Source of the DNA: Planctomycetota bacterium
GTDB lineage: Bacteria; Planctomycetota; Phycisphaerae; Tepidisphaerales; Tepidisphaeraceae
NCBI GenBank assembly: GCA_026693085.1
Contig: JAPLNB010000361.1
Span: 1-64,000 of the forward strand
Reading direction: 5' to 3'
Length of the DNA: 64,000 bases
In this document: positions 25,183 to 34,241 of the stretch, piece by piece
Layout of the letters: the number at the start of each line of letters is the position of its first letter
How positions within the stretch are numbered: the stretch's first letter is position 1
Translations under genes and position numbers: made by a program
The notes under the pieces: model-generated
Seen by the model: only the letters and a program-made list of their open reading frames with translations
Told to the model about the DNA's origin: nothing
Databases searched by the model: none

Positions 25183-26439
25183 TTATACGAGCTTTCCATC
25201 CGGAATCGGGATCTCAACCTTCGGCGCCGGACCCTTCAGGTCCAGGTTCCGAGGCACAAGATCCAGCTTGCTCTGCTTCATCGCCCAATCCCATTTGACC
25301 TTCATGCCTGAGTAGCACGACATACGGCCAATGATCGCGGTCATCGTGCTCTCCGAGACCGCCAGCGTCTCATTGAGGGGCTTGCCGTCGCGAATGCTCT
25401 TGATCAGGTCCGCGTGCTCCTGGACGTACCCGCTGCGAGCGTTGCGGAAGCTCTTCCGCTGTCCGCCCTTGGGGGCAATCCAGCCGCCCGGGTTGGATGT
25501 GCCGTTGCTGCCGATCGCAAACTCGCTGACGTTTCCTTCGCCGGGCCAGTGGCGGCCAAAGCTGAGAACCCGACCGCCGTTGGGATACTCGTACTCGACG
25601 GCAGTGTTGTCCCAGATTTCGCTGCCTTGCGGGCGCATTTTCGCGTTCCGTCCGCCCTGGCCGTAGGCCGACACCGGGTGGGATCCCATGACCCAGTTCG
25701 CAACGTCGAGGTTGTGCAGGTGCTGCTCGCAGATCTGGTCGCCGCACAGCCAGATGTAGTGATACCAGTTGTTGATCTGGGCTTCGACTTCGGACATTCC
25801 CGGCTCGGGATTCCGCCACCAGATGCCGCCGCCACACCAGTAGACGCTCATGTGCAGGATATCGCCGATCGCACCATCGTGAATCGCCTTGACGGTGTCA
25901 ATATAGTTCGTCTCATGGCGGCGCTGGGTTCCGGCCACGACGGCCAGCTTCTTCTCGGTCGCCATCTCGCCCGCCTTCAACATGATCCGGACGCCCGCCG
26001 GGCAAACGGCAACGGGTTTTTCGACGAACACGTGCTTGCCCTTCTCGATCGCATACTCGAACTGCAGCGCCTTGAACCCCGGGGGGGTGGCGATGATCAC
26101 CATGTCCACGCCCGAGTCCACGACGCCCTTGTATGCATCCAGGCCGGAGAAACAATTGCCATCGGCAATCTTGAACTTGTTTTTCAGCCGATCGGTGTGT
26201 CCCTTGAACACGTCGGCGACCGCCGTGATCTGGACCTTGGCGCCGGCGATCTCGCCGCCCCCGACGCAGTCGTCCGCCGCGCCGTTACCACGGCCGCCGC
26301 AACCGATCACGCCGACCTTGATCACGTCCGAACCCGCCGCATGGGCGAAATTGGTCCCGAGGTTCGTCATGAAGCTCGCCGCCGACACTGCCGCCGACGT
26401 CTTCAGGAAATTTCGCCGCGTGAATCCTGCCTTTTCCAT
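25183..26439 (-). CDS. Tat-exported Gfo/Idh/MocA family oxidoreductase
   Basis: A 418-residue NAD(P)-dependent oxidoreductase with a twin-arginine leader (TRRNFLKTSAAVSAASFM) ending near AHA, so it is exported folded with its cofactor. The Rossmann motif is VIKVGVIGCGGRGNGAADDC. The family marker EKP is in GKHVFVEKPVAVCPAGVRIM, followed by the substrate domain with NWYHYIWLCGDQICEQHLHN, where the His is the usual catalytic neighbour. Such proteins are highly expanded in Planctomycetes and act on sugars or inositols. ATG 26439 has AAGGAAAGG upstream. Next upstream on the strand is the SUMF1-domain gene, 55 bases away. Confidence 0.9.
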   Translation of the reverse strand: MEKAGFTRRNFLKTSAAVSAASFMTNLGTNFAHAAGSDVIKVGVIGCGGRGNGAADDCVGGGEIAGAKVQITAVADVFKGHTDRLKNKFKIADGNCFSGLDAYKGVVDSGVDMVIIATPPGFKALQFEYAIEKGKHVFVEKPVAVCPAGVRIMLKAGEMATEKKLAVVAGTQRRHETNYIDTVKAIHDGAIGDILHMSVYWCGGGIWWRNPEPGMSEVEAQINNWYHYIWLCGDQICEQHLHNLDVANWVMGSHPVSAYGQGGRNAKMRPQGSEIWDNTAVEYEYPNGGRVLSFGRHWPGEGNVSEFAIGSNGTSNPGGWIAPKGGQRKSFRNARSGYVQEHADLIKSIRDGKPLNETLAVSESTMTAIIGRMSCYSGMKVKWDWAMKQSKLDLVPRNLDLKGPAPKVEIPIPDGKLV

Positions 26440-26494
26440 AGCCTTTCCTTTCGCCACTTATGACATGAAAATGATTGCACTCACCTCTTGATCA

Positions 26495-27379
26495 CTACTC
26501 TTCGCAAACGACGCGGAAGCTGATGAACTTACCGTCCGCCAGCCACCACTTGCTTTTGGGGTTCTGCGGGTCGGTGACGTTCCACTGGGACGTCTGGGGG
26601 AACCGCTGGGCGCTGCTGATTTTTTCAGCAGCGTCTTTCCAAGACCCGCCGCGCGCTACGGGCATTTCCGCGCGTTTGGTCGGCTTGTCGGGATTCTCCT
26701 TGTCATATGCCTCATCGGCTTTCTGCGCGTCGGCATCCTTGTCCACCCACTCCGCCGCATTGCCGAGCATGTCAAAGAAGCCCCAGTCATTGGGGGCCTT
26801 CTGCTTTGCCGGGTGCGACTTCTCTTCGGAGATGTCCTCGAACCACGCGACCTTCGCCAAGGCATCCTTGTCTTCGATCTTCACCGGCGCCCCACCTGCG
26901 CGGCAGGCATACTCCCACTCGGCTTCGTTCGGCAGGCGGAACTTTTTGCCGGTCTTCTCGCTCAGCCACTTGCAATACATCTGCGCCGAGAAATACGTTT
27001 CCGCGAGGCACGGATATCCCGCGTGGCCGAACCCGAAGTCCGGCGCCCCATATGGCTTGCTTGGGCGGGTCTTGCCCACGGAGTCGATCTTCTCCTTTTC
27101 GTCCTTGATGTCCAAGCCGTAGGCGTAGGTGTCAAACTCGTCCCAGGTGACTTCGGTCTCGCCCATCCACACGGACTTGACCGGAACCTTCTTGGCCGGC
27201 AAGTTGCCGAGCTTGAGTTCCACCTCACCCGCGGGGAGCTTGATCATATTGAATTGGACGGTGGTGTCTTTCACGTTCACCGTCTGCTTGTCAAGCTTCG
27301 CCTGTGCTGACGCAAGCGTCGTCGGCACGACAATTGCTGACAGCGCCAGTATCATACGACCCAATGACCATCGGCTCAT
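26495..27379 (-). CDS. Secreted SUMF1/FGE-sulfatase-domain protein
   Basis: A 294-residue protein with a signal peptide (LALSAIVVPTTLASAQA). The domain follows the formylglycine-generating-enzyme-like pattern: VWMGETEVTWDEFDTYAYG, then YCKWLSEKTGKKFRLPNEAE, EWEYACRAGG, DMLGNAAEWV, ARGGSW and a final ISFRVVCEE. The two active-site Cys of true FGE are not evident, so it is more likely a binding or enzyme-maturation domain than a sulfatase activator. ATG 27379 has AGGAG seven bases upstream. It is divergent from apbE with a 44-base gap, and precedes the Tat oxidoreductase on the same strand. Confidence 0.85.
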   Translation of the reverse strand: MSRWSLGRMILALSAIVVPTTLASAQAKLDKQTVNVKDTTVQFNMIKLPAGEVELKLGNLPAKKVPVKSVWMGETEVTWDEFDTYAYGLDIKDEKEKIDSVGKTRPSKPYGAPDFGFGHAGYPCLAETYFSAQMYCKWLSEKTGKKFRLPNEAEWEYACRAGGAPVKIEDKDALAKVAWFEDISEEKSHPAKQKAPNDWGFFDMLGNAAEWVDKDADAQKADEAYDKENPDKPTKRAEMPVARGGSWKDAAEKISSAQRFPQTSQWNVTDPQNPKSKWWLADGKFISFRVVCEE

Positions 27380-27423
27380 GCATAACTCCTGTTGTTGTTC
27401 CCATCTCCCGATGGGCTATTCCT

Positions 27424-28428
27424 ATGTACTTACTCGTGCGCTGTAGTTGCGTTGCCGTCGTGGTCAGTTTGGCCGTCGGGTCCGGCTGCCAAAGCGATTC
27501 CGGGCCCACAACTGCACCCACAACCCAACCTCAGGCCGCCTTGAGGTCGTACGAGTATCGCCAGATCCACATGGGCGTGCAAGCCCGCCTGGTCGTCTAT
27601 GCGGCCGACGAAGAGACCGCTGCAAATGCTTGCCGGGTTGCCTACCGGCGTATTGCGGAAATCGACCGCATCGCCAGCGACTACATCCTCGACAGTGAGC
27701 TGAATCGGCTCTGCGCCAAAGCTGGCGGGCCACCCGTCCCCGTCTCCGACGAACTGTTCTACCTGCTGCAAACCTCGTGCGATATCGCTCAACGCAGCAA
27801 CGGCGCTTTCGACCCGACGGTCGGCCCGCTTATCCGGTTGTGGCGAGGCGCCCGCAAGTCGGAGTCTCCCCGACTGCCGTCGCCCGACCAGATTGCCGCC
27901 GCCAAGCAACTCGTCGGCTACAATAAGATCAAATTCGACGCCGCGGGGCGTACGATCCAGCTCACGACCGCTGGTATGAAACTCGACCTTGGGGGGATCG
28001 CCAAAGGTTACGGCGCTCACCAAGCCGTTCTGAGCCTCAAGAACCAGGGCCTGGGGATCTCGTTCTGCGAGTTCGGCGGCGACGTCTACGTCGGCGATTC
28101 ACCTCCCAACCGCCCGGGCTGGGTGATGGAAGTCACCAACGACGCTGGCAGGCGCAAATCCCGTAAGATTTTTGTCCGCAACACCGGCGTCTCGACCTCC
28201 GGCGACTCCGAACAGTTCGTCATGATCGGTGGGCAGCGTTACTCGCACATCGTCGATCCCCGCACGGGGATCGGCCTGACCCAATCCACACTCGTGACCA
28301 TTCTCCACCCGCAAGGGATCATCTCTGATGGCCTGAGCACGGCATTGTCGGTTCTTCCCCCCGACCAGGGCCGCGCGCTTGCCAAGTCCTACAACGCCAA
28401 GACGTACATCCGGCCGGCGGAATACTGA
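27424..28428 (+). CDS. apbE: FAD:protein FMN transferase, lipoprotein
   Basis: ApbE covalently attaches FMN to Thr residues of exported redox proteins such as Nqr/Rnf subunits. The 334-residue protein has a lipoprotein signal (VVSLAVGSGC). The family motifs are in order: SYEYRQIHMGVQARLVVY at the N-terminus, NGAFDPTVGPLIRLWRGARK, KLDLGGIAKGYGAHQAV, and SHIVDPRTGIGL near the C-terminus, with the Mg/FAD-binding acidic residues present. ATG 27424 gives a compact leader; the longer frame starting at 27304 overlaps the divergent gene. No Nqr or Rnf gene is visible nearby. Confidence 0.92.
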   Translation: MYLLVRCSCVAVVVSLAVGSGCQSDSGPTTAPTTQPQAALRSYEYRQIHMGVQARLVVYAADEETAANACRVAYRRIAEIDRIASDYILDSELNRLCAKAGGPPVPVSDELFYLLQTSCDIAQRSNGAFDPTVGPLIRLWRGARKSESPRLPSPDQIAAAKQLVGYNKIKFDAAGRTIQLTTAGMKLDLGGIAKGYGAHQAVLSLKNQGLGISFCEFGGDVYVGDSPPNRPGWVMEVTNDAGRRKSRKIFVRNTGVSTSGDSEQFVMIGGQRYSHIVDPRTGIGLTQSTLVTILHPQGIISDGLSTALSVLPPDQGRALAKSYNAKTYIRPAEY

Positions 28429-28466
28429 TCTTCTCCAACCGCTATACCCCCCACAAACAGCCCAGA

Positions 28467-28509
28467 TTGACACCGACTGAATGGCTATTCGTAGAGTGTT
28501 GCCGAATAG
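28467..28509 (+). promoter_or_regulatory. TTGACA box and 7-bp inverted repeat before the PEP-CTERM gene
   Basis: A perfect TTGACA (28467-28472) is followed by an inverted repeat CTATTCG (28485-28491)/CGAATAG (28503-28509) with an 11-base loop. No good -10 box is seen at the right spacing. The hairpin could be a leader structure of the surface-protein gene or the weak end of apbE. Confidence 0.3.
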
Positions 28510-28611
28510 GCTTGCAAGTCCCGTGGCCAATCGGTAGGCTGTGCTCCGTGGGCCATTGCGGCGCAAGCGGCCGCTAAATTCTTTTCCGGGGGCACAAGGC
28601 AGGAGGAGCAT

Positions 28612-31545
28612 ATGAATCGCTCGATCGACGTCGTCGGGAACACGTCCTGCAGTCATCTTCGCAGGAGATTGTTGTCGCTGTATCGCCTCTCGGCCCTCGT
28701 TGTTCCTACGCTGCTGGCCACGACAACGCCCGCCCGCGCCGCCGACGTCACCAGCACCTGGATCGCCGCCGACGGCAAATGGAACGGCCCCGCCAACTGG
28801 AGCAACAACCCCACAAGTCTCGATTTCCCCAATAACGTAAGCGGCGGGCTGACCTACGACGCCATCATCGACGACGCCGGCCCGTCCTACACCGTCACCC
28901 TCGACGGCGACGTGGCCGTCAACAGTTTGCTGCTTAATTCCTCTATCGCCACCCTCAACCACACCGCGGGCGCCTTCTCAGCCAATACCACCATCGGCGC
29001 CGGGACTTATTATCTGAACGGCGGCACGATCTCAGGCGGCATCGTCAAGTCCAGCGGCGCGGCGCAAATGGTCGTCGGCCCCGGCGGCGGCTGGGGTGTC
29101 GGCGGGTGGCTGATCAATGGCGTGGTGCTGCAAACCGATGTCCTCATTCCCGAAAGCGGTAATTGGAACGGCAGATTCCTCAATGTCAAAGATGGCCTGA
29201 CCCTCGACGGCAAGACCATCCGCATCAACTGCAACGACTACGGGGCATCCGTTCTCAGCTTCTCCGGCTCGCAGACTTTCGGCGGCACCGGTGGCCAGGT
29301 CGTCTTTGATGGCAACAATTCCCAGGTCCGTGCCGAGAGCGGCAAGCTCACGATCGGCCCCGGCATCACCATCCGCACTGGCATCGCCGGCGGCACCGTG
29401 GGCCAAGCCAACACCCAACTGCTCAACCAGGGAACCATCTCTGCACAGACCGCTGGCGCCACCATTACCGTCACAGGCAACGCATGGACCAACCAGGGCA
29501 CTTTCGAAGCCAAGGACGGCGGCACACTCACCCTTGCCGGATCGTACTGGGCCAACAACGGCGTCATCTCCGTTGACGGCGGCACGGTGCGCTTCGACGG
29601 CACTTTCAAACCCGCTGCCATCGGCACCATCACCCGCACAGGAGGATCGCTCCAGATCACTGGAACCATGGACAACGGCGGTTCCACCTGGACACTCGAC
29701 CCCTCCGCAGGTTCGTTCAATCTGGCCGGCGGCACCATCCTCGGTGGCAAAATCGTTACCAGCACGGGCGCTTATCTCAATGCCACCGCCAACGGCGGCC
29801 TATTGAAGGGCGTTACCCTCGACGGCCGCCTCATCATGCCAAACGGCACGGCGCTGGGCATCCAGGAAGGCCTGACCTTGTCGCCTAATGGGAAGATTTT
29901 CGCTCGGGGTGCAACTCTGAGTTTTCAGGGGAACCAGACCCTCGCCGGCACGGGTGAAGTCGTTTTTGACGACTATACCAGTGGGGTCTATGCCTCCACC
30001 GGAACCCTCACCATCGGGAATGGTGTCACCCTCCGCACCGGACCCGGCAGCGGGTTGGTTGGCCAGAGTTCAGCAAGTATACGAAATCACGGAACCATCT
30101 TCGCTCAAACCGCTGGTGCCTTCATCACCATCGACGGACTGGACTGGGTCAACGAGGCCGACGGCGTCCTCAAGACCGAGTATGGCACCCTCACAACCGC
30201 CAGCACCTGGACCAACAAGGGCACGATTTCACTCGACCACGGCGTGCTCAACCTCGGCGGATCATTCACCTTCTCATCCGCCGCCAAAATCACCGGCTAC
30301 GCCAGCGCCATCACCCTCACGGGAACCCTCAACAACACCGGCTCCAGTTTCCTCGTCGACGGGTCTGTCGGCTCTTGGACCATCAACGGCGGCACCGTCT
30401 CCGGTGGAACCCTCAAAGGCCTCAACGGTGCGCAACTGGTCGTCGGCCCCGCCGACGGCTGGGGTGTCGGCGGGTGGCTGGTCGATGGCGTGGTGCTGCA
30501 AACCGATGTCCTCATCCCCGAAAGCATGAGCTGGAACGGCAGATTCCTCACTGTCAAGGATGGCCTCACCCTCAACGGCAAGACCATCCGCATCAACTGC
30601 AACGACTACGGGGCATCCGTTCTCAGCTTCTCCGGCTCCCAGACCTTCGACGGCGCCGGTGGCCAGGTCGTCTTTGACGGCCACAATTCCCAGGTCCGTG
30701 CCGAGAGCGGGAAGCTCTCCATCGGCCCCGGCATCACCATCCGCACCGGGATCCGCGGCGGAACCGTCGGGAAAGCCGACACCCAACTCCTGAATCAGGG
30801 CACCATCTCCGCCCAAACCGCCGGCGCCACCATCTCCATCCTTGGCCAAACCTGGACCAACCGCGGCACCATCGAAGCCACAAACCATGCCTACCTCTAC
30901 GCCGATGGCAACTGGACCAACGAATCCGACGGCGTCATGCGCGCTGCCGATGGCGGCTTTCTCATCCTCAACGGCAACTGGACGAACAAAGGCTTGATCG
31001 ACGTCAACAGCCACCTCGTCGTCCCGAACGCCGACGACGCCCGCTACTCCCTCATTGCCGACCAGATCAAGGCGGCCTGCGACAAGAAATGGGACGCCAG
31101 GGGCATCACCTCCACCGCCGCCAAAGACGACGCCAACGGCTTCACCGGCCTTGCCCTCCTCTACAACGCCCGCCTCGATGGGCCCGAAATATACTATATG
31201 GATGGCTACCGCACTTACCCCGGCGATGTGCTCGTCAAGTACACCTGGAATGGCGACGCTAACCTCGACGGCATCATCAATGCCGACGACTACTTTCTGG
31301 TTGACTCCGGGTTCATCTCCCAACGCGGCACCTACCAGCACGGCGACTTCAACTACGACGGCATCGTCAACGCGGACGACTACTTCCTCATCGACTCGGC
31401 CTACATCGCCCAATCGGCCGTGCTGTCCCACTCGCACTCACCGATTCCCGTCCCCGAACCTGCGTCCCTGTTCGGCTTCGCCGTGGCATCGTTGTTCGCC
31501 CTGACCCGTCGCTACCCTCGCACTCGATGTCCCCATCCCGTATGA
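28612..31545 (+). CDS. Large PEP-CTERM surface protein with internal repeats and dockerin-like module
   Basis: A 977-residue exported protein. A signal peptide ending in TPARAAD is followed by beta-strand-rich, Gly/Thr-rich autotransporter-like repeats. A block of about 125 residues (GWGVGGWL to ISAQTAGATI) occurs twice with a 456-residue period, with a looser copy between. Near residues 881-935 two EF-hand-like loops (GDANLDGIINADDYFLVDSG and GDFNYDGIVNADDYFLIDSA) form a dockerin-like calcium module. The C-terminus is a PEP-CTERM signal: VPEPASLFGF, a hydrophobic helix and RR. Sorting and cleavage by the exosortase encoded at 47594-48571 is the natural inference. The ATG has GGAGGAGC just upstream. 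Confidence 0.9.
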   Translation: MNRSIDVVGNTSCSHLRRRLLSLYRLSALVVPTLLATTTPARAADVTSTWIAADGKWNGPANWSNNPTSLDFPNNVSGGLTYDAIIDDAGPSYTVTLDGDVAVNSLLLNSSIATLNHTAGAFSANTTIGAGTYYLNGGTISGGIVKSSGAAQMVVGPGGGWGVGGWLINGVVLQTDVLIPESGNWNGRFLNVKDGLTLDGKTIRINCNDYGASVLSFSGSQTFGGTGGQVVFDGNNSQVRAESGKLTIGPGITIRTGIAGGTVGQANTQLLNQGTISAQTAGATITVTGNAWTNQGTFEAKDGGTLTLAGSYWANNGVISVDGGTVRFDGTFKPAAIGTITRTGGSLQITGTMDNGGSTWTLDPSAGSFNLAGGTILGGKIVTSTGAYLNATANGGLLKGVTLDGRLIMPNGTALGIQEGLTLSPNGKIFARGATLSFQGNQTLAGTGEVVFDDYTSGVYASTGTLTIGNGVTLRTGPGSGLVGQSSASIRNHGTIFAQTAGAFITIDGLDWVNEADGVLKTEYGTLTTASTWTNKGTISLDHGVLNLGGSFTFSSAAKITGYASAITLTGTLNNTGSSFLVDGSVGSWTINGGTVSGGTLKGLNGAQLVVGPADGWGVGGWLVDGVVLQTDVLIPESMSWNGRFLTVKDGLTLNGKTIRINCNDYGASVLSFSGSQTFDGAGGQVVFDGHNSQVRAESGKLSIGPGITIRTGIRGGTVGKADTQLLNQGTISAQTAGATISILGQTWTNRGTIEATNHAYLYADGNWTNESDGVMRAADGGFLILNGNWTNKGLIDVNSHLVVPNADDARYSLIADQIKAACDKKWDARGITSTAAKDDANGFTGLALLYNARLDGPEIYYMDGYRTYPGDVLVKYTWNGDANLDGIINADDYFLVDSGFISQRGTYQHGDFNYDGIVNADDYFLIDSAYIAQSAVLSHSHSPIPVPEPASLFGFAVASLFALTRRYPRTRCPHPV

Positions 31546-31548
31546 TGA

Positions 31549-31578
31549 CCCGCGCGGAGATACCCACCCTCCGCGGGG
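31549..31578 (+). promoter_or_regulatory. Hairpin immediately before the comEC start codon
   Basis: CCCGCGCGGAG can pair with CTCCGCGGG (nine pairs with a 2-base bulge) across a short loop, ending three bases before the comEC ATG. There is no T-run. It may weaken translation of comEC or end the upstream transcript. Confidence 0.35.
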
Positions 31579-31581
31579 CTC

Positions 31582-34188
31582 ATGGGCAACGCAGCAAATC
31601 AAATATCCTCTCTCTCCTGCTCCCTGTCCCGCCGTCCGTTCCTCTCGGCTGCCGCCCTTTTCATCCTCGGGATCTTCGCCCACGCCCACGTCGCTCCGCG
31701 CCCCGCTCTCTACCTCTGCCTGGCCACCAGTTGCGTGCTGCTCTGCTTGCTCACGAACCTCGTCCAAATCCGACGGCCACGGATTGCCATCGGCGGTTTT
31801 CTCCCCGACGCCTTGCTCGCGGCTTCCGTACTCTTAGCTGGAACCACGACCGCCCAGCTCGAATCCTCGTTCTACCCCCCCCACCACATCGCCCATTTCA
31901 CCAGCGATCAGGCGCATCTGGCCCAGCTCGAAATGCGCATTACCCAACGCCCGCGCACGATCACCAATTCGCAATCCGGGCGTCGCCCTTCCCTGCCACA
32001 TCAGATCACGCAAGCCGAAGTCCTTCGCGTCCGCACCACCACCGGGTGGCAGCCCGCCACGGGCACGATCACCATCCAGATCGCGGAGCCTGTGGCGTCC
32101 CTTGCCATCGCCCAGCACATCAAGGCCCTCGGCACGCTCTTTCGGCCTCTGCCGGCCACCAACCCCGGGCAATTCGACTGGGCCAACTACTACCGCGACC
32201 AACGCATTCTCGCCTCGTTCCACATTCGCTCCTCCGGGACCGTCCAGATTCTCGCCTCCCCCCGCCCCACCCTCCTCGACTCGCTCCGTCAATCCGTCCG
32301 CAACACGCTCGAATCCGGTTTCTCCCCCGACCAATCCCTTGACCACGCCCTGCTCCGCGCCCTGGTCCTTGGCGACTCCGACCCCCAACTCCGCGACGTC
32401 CAGGACTATTTCGTCCGCACCGGCACGAGCCATCACCTGGCCATCTCCGGCATGCATATCGCGGTCCTCGGCGCCTTGGTCCTTGGCTTCTGCCGACTCC
32501 TGCTGCTGCGTCCTCGCGTATCGGTCTGGATCAGCCTTCTCTTCGTCATCGTCTATGGCTTGGTCGCTCTTCCGTCGCCGCCCGTCGTGCGTTCCGTTCT
32601 CCTCTGCGTCGCCTGCGGCGTGGGCATGCTCTCCCGCCGATCGCTCGACGGGGTCCAGCTCCTTGCCCTCAGCGTCTTCGCGATGCTCGTGTATCACCCT
32701 CTGGACCTCTACAACGCCGGCTTCCAACTCTCATTCGGCACGGTTCTGGGGCTCATGTTCTTCGCCCGCCCCACCCTCACCTTCCTCAGGACCCGCAACA
32801 TTCACGACCAGGTCGCCGCCGCCTTCCGCAAGCCTACCGCATTCCAATCTCTGGCCTCCCCCATCCGCCGCCACCTTCTCGAAGGCACCGTGGCCGGGGT
32901 CATCGCCTGGCTGGTCTCGGCCCCCCTCATCGCCTTGCACTTCAACCAGCTCAACCCCTACGCGATTCCCGCCAGCCTCATCCTCGCCATCCCGGTCTTC
33001 CTCGGCCTCGTCGGCGGTTTCCTCAAGATCATCTTCACGCTCCTCATCCCCCCGTTCGCCCCGTACTTTGCGGACCTGGCCGCCCTACCCATCTCCCTCA
33101 TGCGCCGCCTCGTTGAACTCCTCGCCCAAATCCCCGGCAACGACGCCCCCTTCGCCCGCCCCCCCCTCTGGTCCATCTTCCTCTTCTACCTCCTGCTCGC
33201 CCTGCCCCTCCTCCTTCACCCACGCTCACCTGCCGGCACCCCATCACCCTCCCGTTCGTCGCTCCGTCGCTTGGTTTCTTCGTCGCTTCGCTTCACCCCG
33301 CTCCTTGCCATCCTCTGTATCCTCTTCTTCCCTCTGCTCCTCTGCCCCGCTTCCACTCCCCCTGGCCAGTTTCGCCTGACCCTCCTCTCCATCGGCACGG
33401 GCCAATGCGCGGTCGTCCAACTCCCGTCCAATAAGATCATCTTCATCGACGCCGGCTCGTCCTCCTACTCCGACATCTCCCACCGAACCGTCGCCCCCTT
33501 CCTCAAATCCATCGGCCTCTCCCAGATCGATTCCCTCTTCATCAGCCACGCCAACATCGACCACTTCAGCGCCGCCTCCGAGGCCATCGCCACCCACAGC
33601 ATCCAACACGTCTACGTCTCCTGCCTCTTCCAAACTCACGCCGCCAGCGACCCACTCGCCGCTGGCCTCCTCCAAACCCTCGGGTCCCGAAACCTCTCCC
33701 CTCAGATCCTCGCCGTTGGCCAAAAACTTCCGCTCGACCCCGACACGACCCTCGAAGTCCTGTGGCCACCCTCCAACTACCCGATGGCCACCAACGATTC
33801 CTCGCTGGTCCTGCGTCTCACGTGCCACGGGCGCTCGATCCTCTTCCCCGGCGACATCGAGAGGCTGGCCCAAATGGAACTCCTCGTCAAACCCCAACTC
33901 CTCCGCTCGGACGTGCTGATCGCCCCGCACCACGGGAGCAGCGTCCGCACGACCGCCCAATTCCTTGCCGCCGTCAACCCGGAGGTTATCCTCGCTTCGA
34001 ACGACCACACGCTAACCAGCAGACAACTATATTTCGACACCCTCGCCACCCGCTGCCGCGTCTACCGCACCGGCACCTCCGGCGCCGTCACGCTTACCAT
34101 CCCCCCCACCGGAGAGCTTCGCCTCACCACCTTCCTACGCAATCCGCTCATGAGCAACCAATCGCGCCCAACCGCGTCCAAGAGGTGA
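31582..34188 (+). CDS. comEC: ComEC/Rec2-type DNA uptake protein
   Basis: An 868-residue polytopic membrane protein that forms the DNA channel of natural transformation. The N-terminal soluble OB-like domain includes GQFDWANYYRDQRILASFHI. The central competence domain has the signature YFVRTGTSHHLAISGMHIAV and many transmembrane helices. The C-terminal metallo-beta-lactamase-like domain has SHANIDHFSA near residue 655 and HHGSSVRT near residue 785; the first metal motif has Ala/Asn where active enzymes usually have a second acidic or His residue, so nuclease activity is uncertain. The frame runs the whole length. It follows the PEP-CTERM gene by 36 bases. Confidence 0.92.
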   Translation: MGNAANQISSLSCSLSRRPFLSAAALFILGIFAHAHVAPRPALYLCLATSCVLLCLLTNLVQIRRPRIAIGGFLPDALLAASVLLAGTTTAQLESSFYPPHHIAHFTSDQAHLAQLEMRITQRPRTITNSQSGRRPSLPHQITQAEVLRVRTTTGWQPATGTITIQIAEPVASLAIAQHIKALGTLFRPLPATNPGQFDWANYYRDQRILASFHIRSSGTVQILASPRPTLLDSLRQSVRNTLESGFSPDQSLDHALLRALVLGDSDPQLRDVQDYFVRTGTSHHLAISGMHIAVLGALVLGFCRLLLLRPRVSVWISLLFVIVYGLVALPSPPVVRSVLLCVACGVGMLSRRSLDGVQLLALSVFAMLVYHPLDLYNAGFQLSFGTVLGLMFFARPTLTFLRTRNIHDQVAAAFRKPTAFQSLASPIRRHLLEGTVAGVIAWLVSAPLIALHFNQLNPYAIPASLILAIPVFLGLVGGFLKIIFTLLIPPFAPYFADLAALPISLMRRLVELLAQIPGNDAPFARPPLWSIFLFYLLLALPLLLHPRSPAGTPSPSRSSLRRLVSSSLRFTPLLAILCILFFPLLLCPASTPPGQFRLTLLSIGTGQCAVVQLPSNKIIFIDAGSSSYSDISHRTVAPFLKSIGLSQIDSLFISHANIDHFSAASEAIATHSIQHVYVSCLFQTHAASDPLAAGLLQTLGSRNLSPQILAVGQKLPLDPDTTLEVLWPPSNYPMATNDSSLVLRLTCHGRSILFPGDIERLAQMELLVKPQLLRSDVLIAPHHGSSVRTTAQFLAAVNPEVILASNDHTLTSRQLYFDTLATRCRVYRTGTSGAVTLTIPPTGELRLTTFLRNPLMSNQSRPTASKR

Positions 34189-34241
34189 CACCATGAGACA
34201 CCGCCTGCTCACCTATCTGTGCCTTCTGCCCATTCCCCCCA

